Part shown: piece after piece, positions 1 through 9,979 of the stretch
Position numbering within the stretch: the stretch's first letter is position 1
Layout of the letters: every line of letters begins with the position of its first letter
Assembly (NCBI GenBank): GCA_030374765.1
Contig: JARGXX010000037.1
Span: 310,001-374,000 of the forward strand
From: Agarophyton chilense
Lineage: Eukaryota > Rhodophyta > Florideophyceae > Gracilariales > Gracilariaceae
Reading direction: 5' to 3'
Length of the DNA: 64,000 nucleotides
Made by a program: the position numbers and the translations under genes
The notes under the pieces: generated by a model
What the model was told of the DNA's origin: nothing
Database searches by the model: none
What the model saw: only the letters and a program-made list of their open reading frames with translations

Positions 1-1047
1 TTTTTCACAGAACCCATGCAGGTCAGCTTTCTGATTGCTTCCTTACTGTTCTGGAAGACAGCAATATGCACACTTATTGGTCTCCCGTTCGGTCTGTCGC
101 TGGCAGAGTCCGTGCGCGTGGGGCTTTTGCTCGGACAAGGCGGCGAGTTCGCTTTTGTTTTATTTGCGCTAGCGAACAAGCTCGGGGTTCTACCAGATGA
201 TGTCAACTCGTTTTTGGTGACAACGGTTGTCGCATCCATGGCGTTGACGCCTTTTTTGTATGAAAGTGGAATATGGTTGGGGCGTCAAATAGACAAGATA
301 GTTGAATCTTCAGGCGGAACAGTGACCACAGAGGCTACAATACAGGAGGTCGCTAATCCAGAGAACAACTTCGTGCTAATCTGTGGTTTTGGGCCTGTTG
401 GAAGAGTTGTGGGGAAAATGTTGTCTAGGAAGTTCATTCGCTGGGTTGCCGTCGATATTGATGTAAATTGCGTCAGAAAAGCTGTGGATTCAAACCTTCC
501 TGTTGTCTACGGTGATAGTAACAGACCTGCCGAATTTTTGGAAGCAAATGGTCTTTCTACCCCAACCGCTTTTGTTATCACAATTTCGAGGGATGAACTG
601 GTTGAAGACACGCTAAGTGCAATAAGGTCAAGTTTCCCAAACCGACCTGTATATCTACGCGCGAAGAACGTTAAGCAACAGAAGGAGTTCTTGCGTCGTG
701 GGGCACGTGCCATGTATCCGGAGTCCTTCGAGACCAGTTTACAGCTCGGACAAAGTATTCTAGAGGGCTTCAACACATCAAAAGTAGATATCAGAGCGAT
801 TAAGGCAGAAGTAAGGGGAGACAGTGGTCTCGAAGAAGCGTTTGAAGAGTACGAAGAATGGTATAAGAAGAACATTCGAAATCCGGGAGATGTGGAAGAG
901 GCTGTAGAATCAAACGGGACGGCAAGAGATAGTGATCTCACTTCCACAGGTTCAGACCAACAAAGTATGACGCAGAGCAACGACGGAACTGAATCTACAG
1001 TTGGCAATGGAATAGCGTCTCCGAGAGAACGTACAAAAGGGCGATAA
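1..1047 (+). CDS. KEA-type K+/H+ antiporter, C-terminal part (5' end outside window)
   Basis: Potassium/proton antiporter of the CPA2 family (KefB/KEA), expected in an organelle envelope or thylakoid membrane. The frame is open to the left edge, so the start lies outside. The first ~100 residues are the last membrane helices, with the family-typical glycine-rich GQGGEFAF stretch near residue 40. A cytosolic/stromal RCK (TrkA-N) domain follows from about residue 115, with a Rossmann-type nucleotide-binding loop (ICGFGPVGRVV) and an acidic strand end (AVDID). The tail after ~residue 285 is acidic, low in complexity and probably disordered. No intron is visible. The family call is strong; plastid location is inferred from homologous KEA proteins. 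Confidence 0.85.
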   Translation, partial: FFTEPMQVSFLIASLLFWKTAICTLIGLPFGLSLAESVRVGLLLGQGGEFAFVLFALANKLGVLPDDVNSFLVTTVVASMALTPFLYESGIWLGRQIDKIVESSGGTVTTEATIQEVANPENNFVLICGFGPVGRVVGKMLSRKFIRWVAVDIDVNCVRKAVDSNLPVVYGDSNRPAEFLEANGLSTPTAFVITISRDELVEDTLSAIRSSFPNRPVYLRAKNVKQQKEFLRRGARAMYPESFETSLQLGQSILEGFNTSKVDIRAIKAEVRGDSGLEEAFEEYEEWYKKNIRNPGDVEEAVESNGTARDSDLTSTGSDQQSMTQSNDGTESTVGNGIASPRERTKGR

Positions 1048-3048
1048 CGCGTAAAGTAGGGGTTTCGGGGCAAACCTTCCACAGGGTGATGGGCTGGCTG
1101 GCTCCATGTCAAATGTTAATTGAAAGATCAGCAATGCTTACTTTGTGTTTGCTGTGTATATATTGTAGATATAAGATATAGTTGATTTGGAATATCCATT
1201 TCGAAGACGACGACATTTCTGTATAATTCATGGTATTTCGGCTCTATGTTGAGGACCCTGTGATGTTGGAACGGACACAGGTTAGAGCCATGCGGACACC
1301 TGAAGTATATATCAATTTGAGAAGATGAGTTTCACATACCTTCGAGGAAAAAACCTGATCTCGAATGAAACGCACGACCTACCGTCGATCTGCCGCAACT
1401 TCATAGATCCGTTTTTTAGTTCCCAGCTGACCAAGCCTATATCTTGAGACAAAGTTATTGAAGTTGAAGGAGCGATGGAAGCGATCTCTTGTTTCAAAAA
1501 AGGGATTTCCCTTTTGGAAGATCCCTGAGTTTTACAACGGCTTCACAGCTACTGGTAAGGTAAGTATAAAGTGCTGATGAGAATGACCTTGCCCGAAAGA
1601 CTTACGTTTACGGCACACGATATGCTTTTTGCGTCGATGGTTTTGCTTCCCACGATTTCCTCCCAAGCAACCGCTTCTAACGCAACGGCCTGGTGATCGA
1701 ATTATAATTTGGCATTCTACAATGTACACCCAATGAAAGCTCTCTAAAATCTATTTGTACCTTTTCCATTGGCCTTATGTATTAGAGGGGCTGAGCACCC
1801 AAGTCAAACCTCAACATCACCAACCACGTCTGCAGCACCAGCGTGAAGTGTGACCAGTGGGAGCTTCCTAAAAACACAAATTGTGTCTGTACACAAACAT
1901 ATAAACGGCGATGTAATTGTGTTTAGTAAAATAGGCGCTGGCACAGAAAAGATAAGCGCACAAATTATGTAGGTACGATGGGTAGCACTATCGCGCGTTA
2001 CAAAGCTTATACAATGAGCCCCCGATGCCGTCGTCGGTGAAGCCAACGTTCTCTCAGGTCATCAATGACGTCTCTGAAAATATCAAGCCCATTTCATCAC
2101 TTACAAGCACAGAAACAAGCTTCCTTTCGACAAAATCTAAAACATGAGGGTAGAAGACGCCATGAGCATTGAATCACGCGGTAGACGCTACAGAATCTTT
2201 CTTCGTCAGCTTTTGAAACACTGATTGGCTTCGGTTGTGATCGGTCTTTGATCACTTTATGCGGTCTTGATCATGTCGCATTTCGCCAATTTCTCGAACC
2301 GCTTGAATACTATTTCAATTCTCACTCTCCCTACAGCAACCACGGGATGATACGCCGCATCCCCTGGTGGCAGCAGTCACGAGGGCGACTACGTACTCTT
2401 ACTGCAACGCGGTGTTTGGCATTGACTTTTTGCTGGTATCGATCTCTAGCTAGGGGATCCATCGCCAATATTTGTAGTTTGTTCGGCATATCTGGAACTG
2501 TGCTTTGAACTTTGTTGGCTTTGGTAGGCGGCTACAAGAAAAGAAACTACTCTTTTTGTGCAAAAGTCAAAAGTTTTCTTCCACCAATAATATGGTGCCA
2601 CCCGTCCTTCATGCGTGGATTCACGGTGTATCCGCGCTTGATAAGAACGGGCCTGACATGCTGCAGGACACTGGAAATCCTCTACACTCTTAATATAGTT
2701 TTGTAAGGCGTGTTCTGTGCTGTACTTAGAATCAGGTCAAGTCCAGCCGTTTTCGAACTGTTTGTCAAATACAGGGAGGCGCTATATATAAAAGGCGCAG
2801 TGTATCATATTTTCAGTGAAAGTTTGAGTAGGAAGCTCAGGCTGCGTTTCGCTGAATTTTACATTACGGACGGAGACCCTTCAAGAGCGCCTGTACGACA
2901 TGCACAAAACGGCTGTGCCTGAAATCCATAGATCGAGGACCAAAACACCGCTCGGATATATCTGATTCGAAACCCGTTGGAAAAAGGTATAGAAAAACTC
3001 AAGCCTTTTGCTTTGTTTCTGGCGAGCCGTGATCGATAACAGACTGCA
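1048..3048. other. Intergenic, about 2 kb
   Basis: Only short unrelated frames on both strands; none resembles a known protein. A TATA-like element lies near 2783. One copy of the recurring palindrome CTAGCTAG is at 2446-2453. Nothing else supported. Confidence 0.6.
2783..2794 (+). promoter_or_regulatory. TATA-box-like element
   Basis: The sequence TATATATAAAAG stands in otherwise mixed-composition DNA about 255 nt before the AK6 start codon. It could set the start of a long AK6 leader. Position and sequence are the only evidence. Confidence 0.35.
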
Positions 3049-3687
3049 ATGATCCCTGGTCTCTCACATGAAGCAGGCGGTTCACCCGACAGCTCGCAAG
3101 AAGCGCCAGAATGGTGGCCAATACGAGCTAATATGCTGATCACAGGAACGCCGGGAGTAGGAAAAACCACGTTGAGTCGCCAACTGGCGCAGGAGCTTGG
3201 AATGAGACACATCGAGATTGGAGCATTTGCGAGAGAAAGGAATTTGCTAGGTGATCACGACCCAATGCTCAACGCTTTCTACATGGACGAAGGCGCGGTG
3301 TTAGATGAGTTAGAACCGCTCATGGTCGACGGTGGTATCATTCTGGATCATCACAACTGCGATTGGTTTCCTGAAAGATGGGTGCAAATGGTAGTTTGTT
3401 TAAGAGCAAGTACTGAAGCACTGTACGACAGACTAGAAGCGCGTGGGTATTCATATCTAAAGCGTAGCGGAAACATGCAAGCGGAGATCATGCAAGTTGT
3501 TTTAGAGGAAGCTGTAACATCGTACCCCCGAGTACCCGTCATCGAACTACGTAATGATACCGAAGCAGAGAAACTGAGAAACATTAACGAGGTAAAGCGC
3601 GCGTGGGGACCCGTAATGCGACGATACCGAAACCCAGGAGATAATTCAACAGAACATCCCGAGGGCCCAGAGGATACCGTCCACTAA
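3049..3687 (+). CDS. Adenylate kinase isoenzyme 6 / Fap7 family NTPase
   Basis: Nuclear adenylate kinase/ATPase family (human AK6/hCINAP, yeast Fap7) that acts in late 40S maturation with uS11. The 212-residue protein carries the P-loop GTPGVGKTT at residues 33-41, the family's short acidic lid region, and the diagnostic HHNCDWFPERW segment around residues 106-117. The following LRASTEALYDRLEARGYS stretch matches the family core. Family members usually begin just before the P-loop, so the first ~28 residues are an extra N-terminal extension. An internal ATG (MLITGTPG) at residue 29 is an alternative start. The C-terminal tail is charged and short. It lies convergent to RIO1, another 40S maturation factor, 269 nt away. 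Confidence 0.85.
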   Translation: MIPGLSHEAGGSPDSSQEAPEWWPIRANMLITGTPGVGKTTLSRQLAQELGMRHIEIGAFARERNLLGDHDPMLNAFYMDEGAVLDELEPLMVDGGIILDHHNCDWFPERWVQMVVCLRASTEALYDRLEARGYSYLKRSGNMQAEIMQVVLEEAVTSYPRVPVIELRNDTEAEKLRNINEVKRAWGPVMRRYRNPGDNSTEHPEGPEDTVH

Positions 3688-3956
3688 CGAGGGGAATGGA
3701 GAAATGAGGGCGATCGCTAGAGCAACTCAAAACACAAGACACTAAGACAGCCTCTTGGCAGTTCTACATTCGAAAGCGAGGGACTGGAAATAGTAATAAA
3801 AAGTATGTGCGTCTTGAAAAAAGAGAACCGCCAATATGTCGAACATTTGTGAATCTGTGCAAACAACTAGCATCGCGAAGGAATTCTAAGTGCATCTCAG
3901 AAGCCAAGTCTAGAAAATGCAAGGATACACACACTAAACAGAACTACTCCAAAGGT

Positions 3957-6716
3957 CTACTTTTGGTGACGTCTTCGTTTCGCCAATGTTTCCTTTCTCT
4001 TTTTGACATGCTTAGGAACCTTATTTTCCCTCTTTTCACGATTCTCAGCCTTCACGCGTTTCTTCCACTCCTTCCTCGAGAGTCCCATAAACGTGTCTGA
4101 GGTTTCTTGTGGCGTTGGACGGATCCATTCGCTGCTTGATGAAGCACTGTTTTCGATTTCATCTACGGGGAATCTATCGTCTTCTTCCTCCGGTAATTCC
4201 GCTGCCGAACTGCGGGGTAAGTCATATGCGTTGGGGGCATCAAGAGTAATGCTTTGTTCGTCGCTGGATGGATTCGACCGAGCGCCAGCCTTTGCATCGC
4301 AGTCATCCGCTGCCGGTCGCGAGCTTCCGTTCGACGTACACGGTGACGAAATATGGATGCCGGATTTCTCAGACACGGAAGGAATGCGGAGAGTTGCTGG
4401 CTCATCGCAAGGTGCGTCGAGACTGGCGGAACTTATCTGGGCAGTATCTTCCTCATGAGAATTGGAATTCCAGGAAAGACTAGGTCCATTAGGGGAAACG
4501 TCTGCATCTCCAGACTTGCTTCTATTCTTCCTCGACAAGGACTTGGTCATCAAGCGCGGCGGAGCTCTTTCTCGCTTCTGCGTGATAGTAAGGCCGGTCA
4601 ACTTGGAGAACAACTTGTTATCGGCCACCTCATACTCCCTTCCACGAAATTGCTCCTCTCGAAGTTCGACTTCCTGAAGAGTGCGAGGAATAAAACACTT
4701 CATAAACACTTCGTCATCACGTTTGAAAAGTAGCATTGACTGCGAGTCACGGTTGGCAGCCGACTCAATCAAATAGCTGAGGGCATTTTCTGCATCCGAG
4801 TTGAGCTCACCAATGTGCTCTCCCGTGACGAAATCGAACAACTCCCGAACGCTAAGCACGGAGGAAAGACCACTGCGGCAGAAAAAGTCGTTCACATTAG
4901 CACAATCCCTTCTGAGGAAGTCAAGAGCCATGGGATGATCATCCTCAACACTCTGACTCACATCAATGATGACTACATCCCCCTTCCAATACAGCATGTT
5001 GTACTCACTAAGATCGCCGTGTACCAAATGCGCCACCCGAAACATTCTACGCATGATCATGCAGACGTGGAAGTAAATCTTTCGTAGCCTTGCAAGAGAC
5101 AGGGACGCGTCCTTGAGGCGAGGGGCCGGCCAGCCATCCTTTCCAAAGAAGGACATGATAAGAACTGGTGGCTTCAGCAGTAGGGGAATGGGAGCCGGGA
5201 TTCCGGCTTCTTGCAGGCGCATTTGATTGCGGAACTCCTTCTCGGCCCACTGTTGGACCATTTTGCGATTGGAGCCACGCTGATAGCCGGTTCTTCTGAA
5301 GCGAAACTCTCCCGCCACATATCGCTCTCGGTCCTTAAACTGGAGAATAGAAGTCTTGAATACCTTGACGGCAACAGGCGCGTCTGGAGAGAAGTCATGT
5401 GGGAGCAAGCCGGGGATTGGAGAAAGTGAGGCGATTGAGTCAGTGGGGGAACTTGGGTCTGACGCAGCGGTAGCATAGTACACGTTAGCCTCCTTTCCCG
5501 TGGAAACACAGCCTTCCAGGGTTCGAAGCCTGTTTCGGCTGAGAAGTTTGAAGAGAATCATTCTTGTCTTGGGATCAAGAACCTGTTCCACGGTGGCGCG
5601 ATCGACCTTATCCTTGGCGTGCTTATCACGTCGGCGGTCCTCGGCGCGTTGGTGCGACGAGATGGCAGCGTTGGCTATGGCAGCGTTGGCAATGGCCGAG
5701 GTGTTCTGGTGGCTTGTGTAGGTGTTGCTGTGTATGGCACGAGCAAGCTTCTTGGTGAGATCGGCGCCGAGGGAAGCGGAGTCGGCGACATAGCCACCAA
5801 TATCATCTAGATCGTCGTAAATGGCATCCATGCGATGATCCGGCTCGTGGGAAGGCTTGGCGGCGGCGTACACCTCATCGGCGGCCAACAGACGTTGGAA
5901 TTCCGGGGCAGTGGCGTCACACTCAAGCTCACCGCCGTCGTACTCGTCATCATCGCCGAGATCGGGAGCAAGCTCACTGGGTGTGTTGACGTGCGGCGGT
6001 AGGGCAGCAAACTGCTCAACATTCTCGAAGTGAAGTGTGCTCGGTGCCAAATGCAGGGAAGCGGCATTGGGGTCTGGTGCATGCGGGCCATTGAAGAGAT
6101 AGCCCGACACAATGTCCGGGGTGAAGGAATCGTCATCACCCAGGTCGGCGCGAAACACAGGCGGGAAGGACAGGGGGTCGGTGTCGAAAACATGCTCGGA
6201 CATGGCGCGAAGGCGTTCATGGGCGCGTCGCACGCGCGCGTTGGAACGCTGCGAAGCAGAGGATGGCAGCGGGACAGGCGCAGCAGCACAAGGCGGTTTG
6301 GACGGAAACGGACGCAAAATGGGCGGTGCGGGCTTGCAGGCATTGGGGGCGCGCAACGGAGCAGACGCCGAAGCAGACGCTGACGCAGAGGCAAACGCGG
6401 ACGTGGACGTGGGCGCAGAGGCTGACGCAGGAGCGTGCTGCGACAGCGCCGGCGCTGGCGCAGGCGCAAGCGCAGGCGCAGGCGCAGCGGGGACGGCGAG
6501 CGGGGAGGGGGGGTGCGTGACGGCGGAGAAGGGGGAGTGGCGCGCGGTAAGCGACAACGGCACAGCCGGCGGCGGCGATGGGGCGGCACGCAGCGCGACC
6601 GGGGTGGAGAACGGGCGGAAGATGGACGACATGGCGGACGGCTGCGAAGGCGGAGGCGGAGGTGGAGGTGGAAGCAGCGCGCCGTCTTGGAGCGAGCTGC
6701 TATCGCCGGGCTTCAT
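3957..6716 (-). CDS. RIOK1: RIO1-type atypical protein kinase
   Basis: Atypical serine kinase/ATPase needed for the last cytoplasmic steps of small-subunit maturation. The 919-residue protein has a long disordered proline/alanine/serine-rich N-terminus (1-170), acidic patches (190-310), then the RIO domain at about 375-620. Visible kinase elements: ATP loop STGKEANVYYA at 405-415, lysine K451 in VAVKVFK, catalytic HGDLSEYN with D568 and N573, and metal-binding D585 in IIDVSQSV. The last two are the RIO1 forms of the HRD-like and DFG-like motifs. An insert of about 28 residues separates the ATP loop from K451. The tail (880-919) is highly basic, like other RIO1 proteins. The first ATG follows the GC-rich repeat region shared with the divergent RING-H2 gene. 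Confidence 0.93.
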   Translation of the reverse strand: MKPGDSSSLQDGALLPPPPPPPPSQPSAMSSIFRPFSTPVALRAAPSPPPAVPLSLTARHSPFSAVTHPPSPLAVPAAPAPALAPAPAPALSQHAPASASAPTSTSAFASASASASASAPLRAPNACKPAPPILRPFPSKPPCAAAPVPLPSSASQRSNARVRRAHERLRAMSEHVFDTDPLSFPPVFRADLGDDDSFTPDIVSGYLFNGPHAPDPNAASLHLAPSTLHFENVEQFAALPPHVNTPSELAPDLGDDDEYDGGELECDATAPEFQRLLAADEVYAAAKPSHEPDHRMDAIYDDLDDIGGYVADSASLGADLTKKLARAIHSNTYTSHQNTSAIANAAIANAAISSHQRAEDRRRDKHAKDKVDRATVEQVLDPKTRMILFKLLSRNRLRTLEGCVSTGKEANVYYATAASDPSSPTDSIASLSPIPGLLPHDFSPDAPVAVKVFKTSILQFKDRERYVAGEFRFRRTGYQRGSNRKMVQQWAEKEFRNQMRLQEAGIPAPIPLLLKPPVLIMSFFGKDGWPAPRLKDASLSLARLRKIYFHVCMIMRRMFRVAHLVHGDLSEYNMLYWKGDVVIIDVSQSVEDDHPMALDFLRRDCANVNDFFCRSGLSSVLSVRELFDFVTGEHIGELNSDAENALSYLIESAANRDSQSMLLFKRDDEVFMKCFIPRTLQEVELREEQFRGREYEVADNKLFSKLTGLTITQKRERAPPRLMTKSLSRKNRSKSGDADVSPNGPSLSWNSNSHEEDTAQISSASLDAPCDEPATLRIPSVSEKSGIHISSPCTSNGSSRPAADDCDAKAGARSNPSSDEQSITLDAPNAYDLPRSSAAELPEEEDDRFPVDEIENSASSSSEWIRPTPQETSDTFMGLSRKEWKKRVKAENREKRENKVPKHVKKRKETLAKRRRHQK

Positions 6717-8331
6717 TGCGCGCGCGGGGTGGCGGTGAACGGCGCGAGCGCGAGACGCAAGCAGCGAGACGCAAGCAGCGAGGCTCTAGCAGCGAAGCGC
6801 AAGCAGCGAAGCGCAAGCAGCGAAGCGCAAGCAGCGAAGCGCAAGCAGCGAAGCGCAAGCAGCGAAGCGCAAGCAGCGAAGCGCAAGCAGCGAAGCGTAA
6901 GCTGCGAAGCGCAAACGGAGACGTGCAGGCGGCGAAGTGCAGGCAGTGGAAGTGCAGGCGGCTGAGCGTAGGCGGAGGGCAGCTAAGCGCGCGGCGAGGT
7001 GAGGGGTGTAGCGATAAGGAGCACGGTGGCGATACCGAGCGGCAGCGATATGAGCGGCAGCGATAATGAACGGCGGCCAGCAGCCGGGCAAGCGCGCGCG
7101 GAAAGCGCGTAAACTCAAAGATATCGCGCGCTGGTTTTTACAGCTGCGCCGACGGCGCGAGGAGCGTGGGGAGGGGGGGGGGGGAGGGAGGGCGATTTGG
7201 CAGACAGTGGCGCGCAGACGGGGGCGCGGTGGTCTAAACGAGGCGGCAGCGCAGCGCAGCGCGTGGCGCGCGGCGAGTGGTCCGCGGGGCGCGCCGTGTG
7301 GCTGTGGCGCGCGGCGTAGCGGACCGCGAGTGGCTCACGCTGAATTGACGCGCTGGCGACGCTCGACGTGTTCGTCGCTGCGCGCGGCGACGCGCTCACA
7401 CTTGAGACTGCGTTGCGGCGCGATGACGCGCATGCGTCGACGACGCGGCATCGCGCTAATGTGAGCGCCTGCAGACGGGCGGCGGGGACGACGGCGGGGC
7501 GTGGGGGGATTGCTGTTGTTGCTGTTGTTGTTGTTGTTGTTCTTGTTCTTGTTGTTGTTGACGGTAGACGCACGCGACGGCTCGGGCCCTGCGGCGGCGT
7601 TTGCCACGCGCGACGGTGTGCCCGCGGCGGCACACAATGGTCACGCCGCGTAGCGAAAGGCGCGCGTGACGAAGACGCGCGTGACGGCGGTCTGTATGTG
7701 TGTGCTGCGCTGGCGTGTGCTGACGGCGGCCAGCGACGCACACTTATTTTTACCAAGGAGGTTTGGCGGCGCTACGCCTGGCCTTGGCTTCCTCTTTCTC
7801 TCGCAAGCTTCCAAGTGTACAAGCTTCCAAGTGTACACTCACAACGCATACAGCGCATACAGCGCATACAGCAGGTACAGTAGATACAGCCATTACACCT
7901 GCGCAACGTGTACACGACTTCCACGCAGTAGCGCGGGAGAGGAAGCCAGCATCTATGGCGCGCATGCGGCGCGCGCAGATAGCGGCGAGATCAGCGCGGC
8001 GCGCGACGCGCCATCGTCCAATAAACGCACATTAAAAACGGGCAAGCGCGGCGCGCATGCGCGCGCATGCACGCACCATGTGGAAGCTGTGTGCGCGCCA
8101 AATGGCACAGCAAGTGCGGCTTTTGCTGAAAAAGGCGCGTTTGTGTGAGTCGCTGCCTATACCCTTTAAGGCGTTCGCCGTCTCTTTCCGCCACGCCCCC
8201 CGCGTCCGCTTGCGCACCATTGCCAGCATCCATCTGCCGCCCCGTTCCGCCACCCGTCACCTTTCTTGCCTTGCTTGTCGTCCCTGTCGTCCCTTCCATC
8301 ATTGTCCGCTCTGCCTTCCTTGCCCGTCGCC
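6717..8331. other. GC-rich divergent promoter region with repeats
   Basis: This 1.6-kb stretch lies between the starts of RIO1 (minus) and the RING-H2 gene (plus). It holds a 14-bp tandem repeat (6751-6911), a G run near 7171-7184, a GTT/CTT trinucleotide tract (about 7510-7560), a direct repeat of CAAGCTTCCAAGTGTA near 7805-7835, and CATACAGCG-type repeats near 7850-7880. Long frames here on both strands are products of the GC-rich repeats and have no recognisable domain. Confidence 0.6.
6751..6911. repeat. 14-bp tandem repeat, about 8-10 copies
   Basis: The unit AGCGAAGCGCAAGC is repeated head to tail, perfect in the middle and degenerate at both ends. The period is 14, not a multiple of three, so it is not a coding repeat. 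It begins some 35 nt upstream of the RIO1 start codon. Related GAAGCGCAAA-type units recur near 33.8-33.93 kb, upstream of the temptin-Hog gene. Confidence 0.85.
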
Positions 8332-9000
8332 ATGGCGCAGCTCCACTTCGCTGACCCTCTGCCCAATTACCAGCCGCCGCCGCTGCCGTCGCCGCCGCCG
8401 CCGCCCACAACAACTACTCTGTCGTCGCCGCAGCCGCAGCCCTTCACCGCCCCGCACTTGCGCCCGGTTCACGACTTGCTGTCCATGCTCAAAGGCGCTT
8501 TCAACGCCGTGCTTGAGTTGGCGCCGGCTTTGGTAGCCGATTTGTCCCCGCCTCCGTCCTCGTCGGCCTCCTTTTCAACGCCGCAGTCTGTCCGTCACCC
8601 ACACCAACACGCGCCGCCACAACAGCACTTGCACCACCACCACCACCACCAGCCGTTCGTGCCCGCCCCCGCCGCGCCAATGTCCACCTCCATTGTGCCA
8701 CTTGGTCCGTCTGACCACTCGCACCGCTCTTGCGTCGACTTTCTGAGACGTCTATTGGGCGCCGGCGGCGCCACCGAGCTGCGTATCAATGCGCTTCCTG
8801 TCCGTTCGCTGTGCATCGAGGATGGCGTCGATAAACTGCCCTACGAGCAGGACATGTGCGCCATTTGTCTGGATGGCTATCAACACTACAACAGAGTGCG
8901 CGTGCTTGGCTGTGAGCACGTCTTCCACACCTCCTGCATCGATCCTTGGCTACGAAGAGGAAGGCCCACCTGTCCGCTTTGCCAGACCGTGTGCTGCTGA
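8332..9000 (+). CDS. RING-H2 finger protein, putative E3 ubiquitin ligase
   Basis: Small protein (222 residues) with a proline-, histidine- and glutamine-rich disordered N-terminal part, including a run of seven histidines, and a C-terminal RING-H2 finger. The finger shows C-x2-C (CAICL), then C, H and H (GCEHVFHTSC) and a final C-x2-C (CPLC), the C3H2C3 order of E2-binding E3 ligases. No membrane segment is evident. I chose the ATG at 8332, which sits in a GCCATGG context; an in-frame ATG at 8266 would add 22 serine/leucine-rich residues. The protein ends five residues after the finger. Substrate unknown. Confidence 0.75.
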   Translation: MAQLHFADPLPNYQPPPLPSPPPPPTTTTLSSPQPQPFTAPHLRPVHDLLSMLKGAFNAVLELAPALVADLSPPPSSSASFSTPQSVRHPHQHAPPQQHLHHHHHHQPFVPAPAAPMSTSIVPLGPSDHSHRSCVDFLRRLLGAGGATELRINALPVRSLCIEDGVDKLPYEQDMCAICLDGYQHYNRVRVLGCEHVFHTSCIDPWLRRGRPTCPLCQTVCC

Positions 9001-9979
9001 CCCGCATTCACGCGAAGCTCTTTTCTCGCTCTCCGCCCAACCCAACAACACCACCTTGCTCACCAAAAACAAGCCACATCCTTCACCGTATCGCATTGTT
9101 GCGCATCATTTTCTCGCCGCACGCACCATACCACCCCACCGACGCCCAATCTCTCATGCATCACTGCCATTCCCCAGCATGGGCCAAGTGGCGTCTCTAT
9201 CGTTCCACCGTTTCCCCCGCATTTGGCTGCATGCACATGGTTTTTTTTTTTTTTTGGTTTTTGCCCGCACGTGATGGCAGCTGTGTATGACATGGCCAAC
9301 CCTAAAACCTCCTCAAATCTCGCAACCTGTGTGCCAATTTGCTTTGCACGCCATTTTCGCCCGTTTGGTGAGTCTGCGCCCCCGTGCGCTGCGTCCTGTT
9401 GGCTTGCCGCCGTTTTTCTTGCGCCATCAAGTGCGTGTGCTTTTTTTTTGAAGCCGCATGTCTTGACGTCAATGAATCTTCGTCGAAGCTACACCGCTTT
9501 GCAAATCACTCCCTTTCTTTACATCGTCATCATATCTTCACATATATCACCTCTTGTATTGTATATCTAGCCTAGCCGTAGCCTTTTGTGCATAGTCTTT
9601 GTAAACGTTTGTCAATTTTCACCCACCCTTTCTCCGTTTGCTTGCGCGCACCTCTCGTTTGTTGTTTGCCGCGCGACCCCAACGTGCGCACTTCATCGAT
9701 CGACCTCGCGAAAGATATGCCTCGTGCGTTACAAACTTCGTTTAATATCTCATGATATCTGTGGCGAAACAGTTTCATTGGCGATGCACAGTGAAAAGCA
9801 TACACTTGAATCAAGCTTTTTCTTCAAAGCAACTTTAATTCCCAATCTCCGCCAAAACCTCGCCCATTCGCACTCGAGTTTTGTCCTCCTGTAGATACTG
9901 TCTAGATAGGTACTGCCGTGTGCCTAATCAAATCGAAAGAAAGCACACCACTCTAGTGCGAGTTGTTCAACTTTCGCTC
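9001..9979. other. Convergent 3' region
   Basis: Separates the ends of the RING-H2 gene and the glyoxalase gene. It contains a T run of about 16 at 9240 and a second T tract near 9440. No protein-like frame or RNA gene recognised. Confidence 0.6.

Noticed and set aside
6751-6911. CRISPR array
   Set aside because: Uninterrupted tandem repeat without spacers, in a eukaryote.
6112-7066. Long plus-strand frames opposite and upstream of RIO1, some with Gly/Ala/Arg runs
   Set aside because: They mirror the Pro/Ala-rich RIO1 leader and the 14-bp repeat; no domain, no initiation context.
7115-7756. Minus-strand frames with Asn or Gln runs
   Set aside because: Created by the GTT/CTT trinucleotide repeat; no flanking protein-like sequence.
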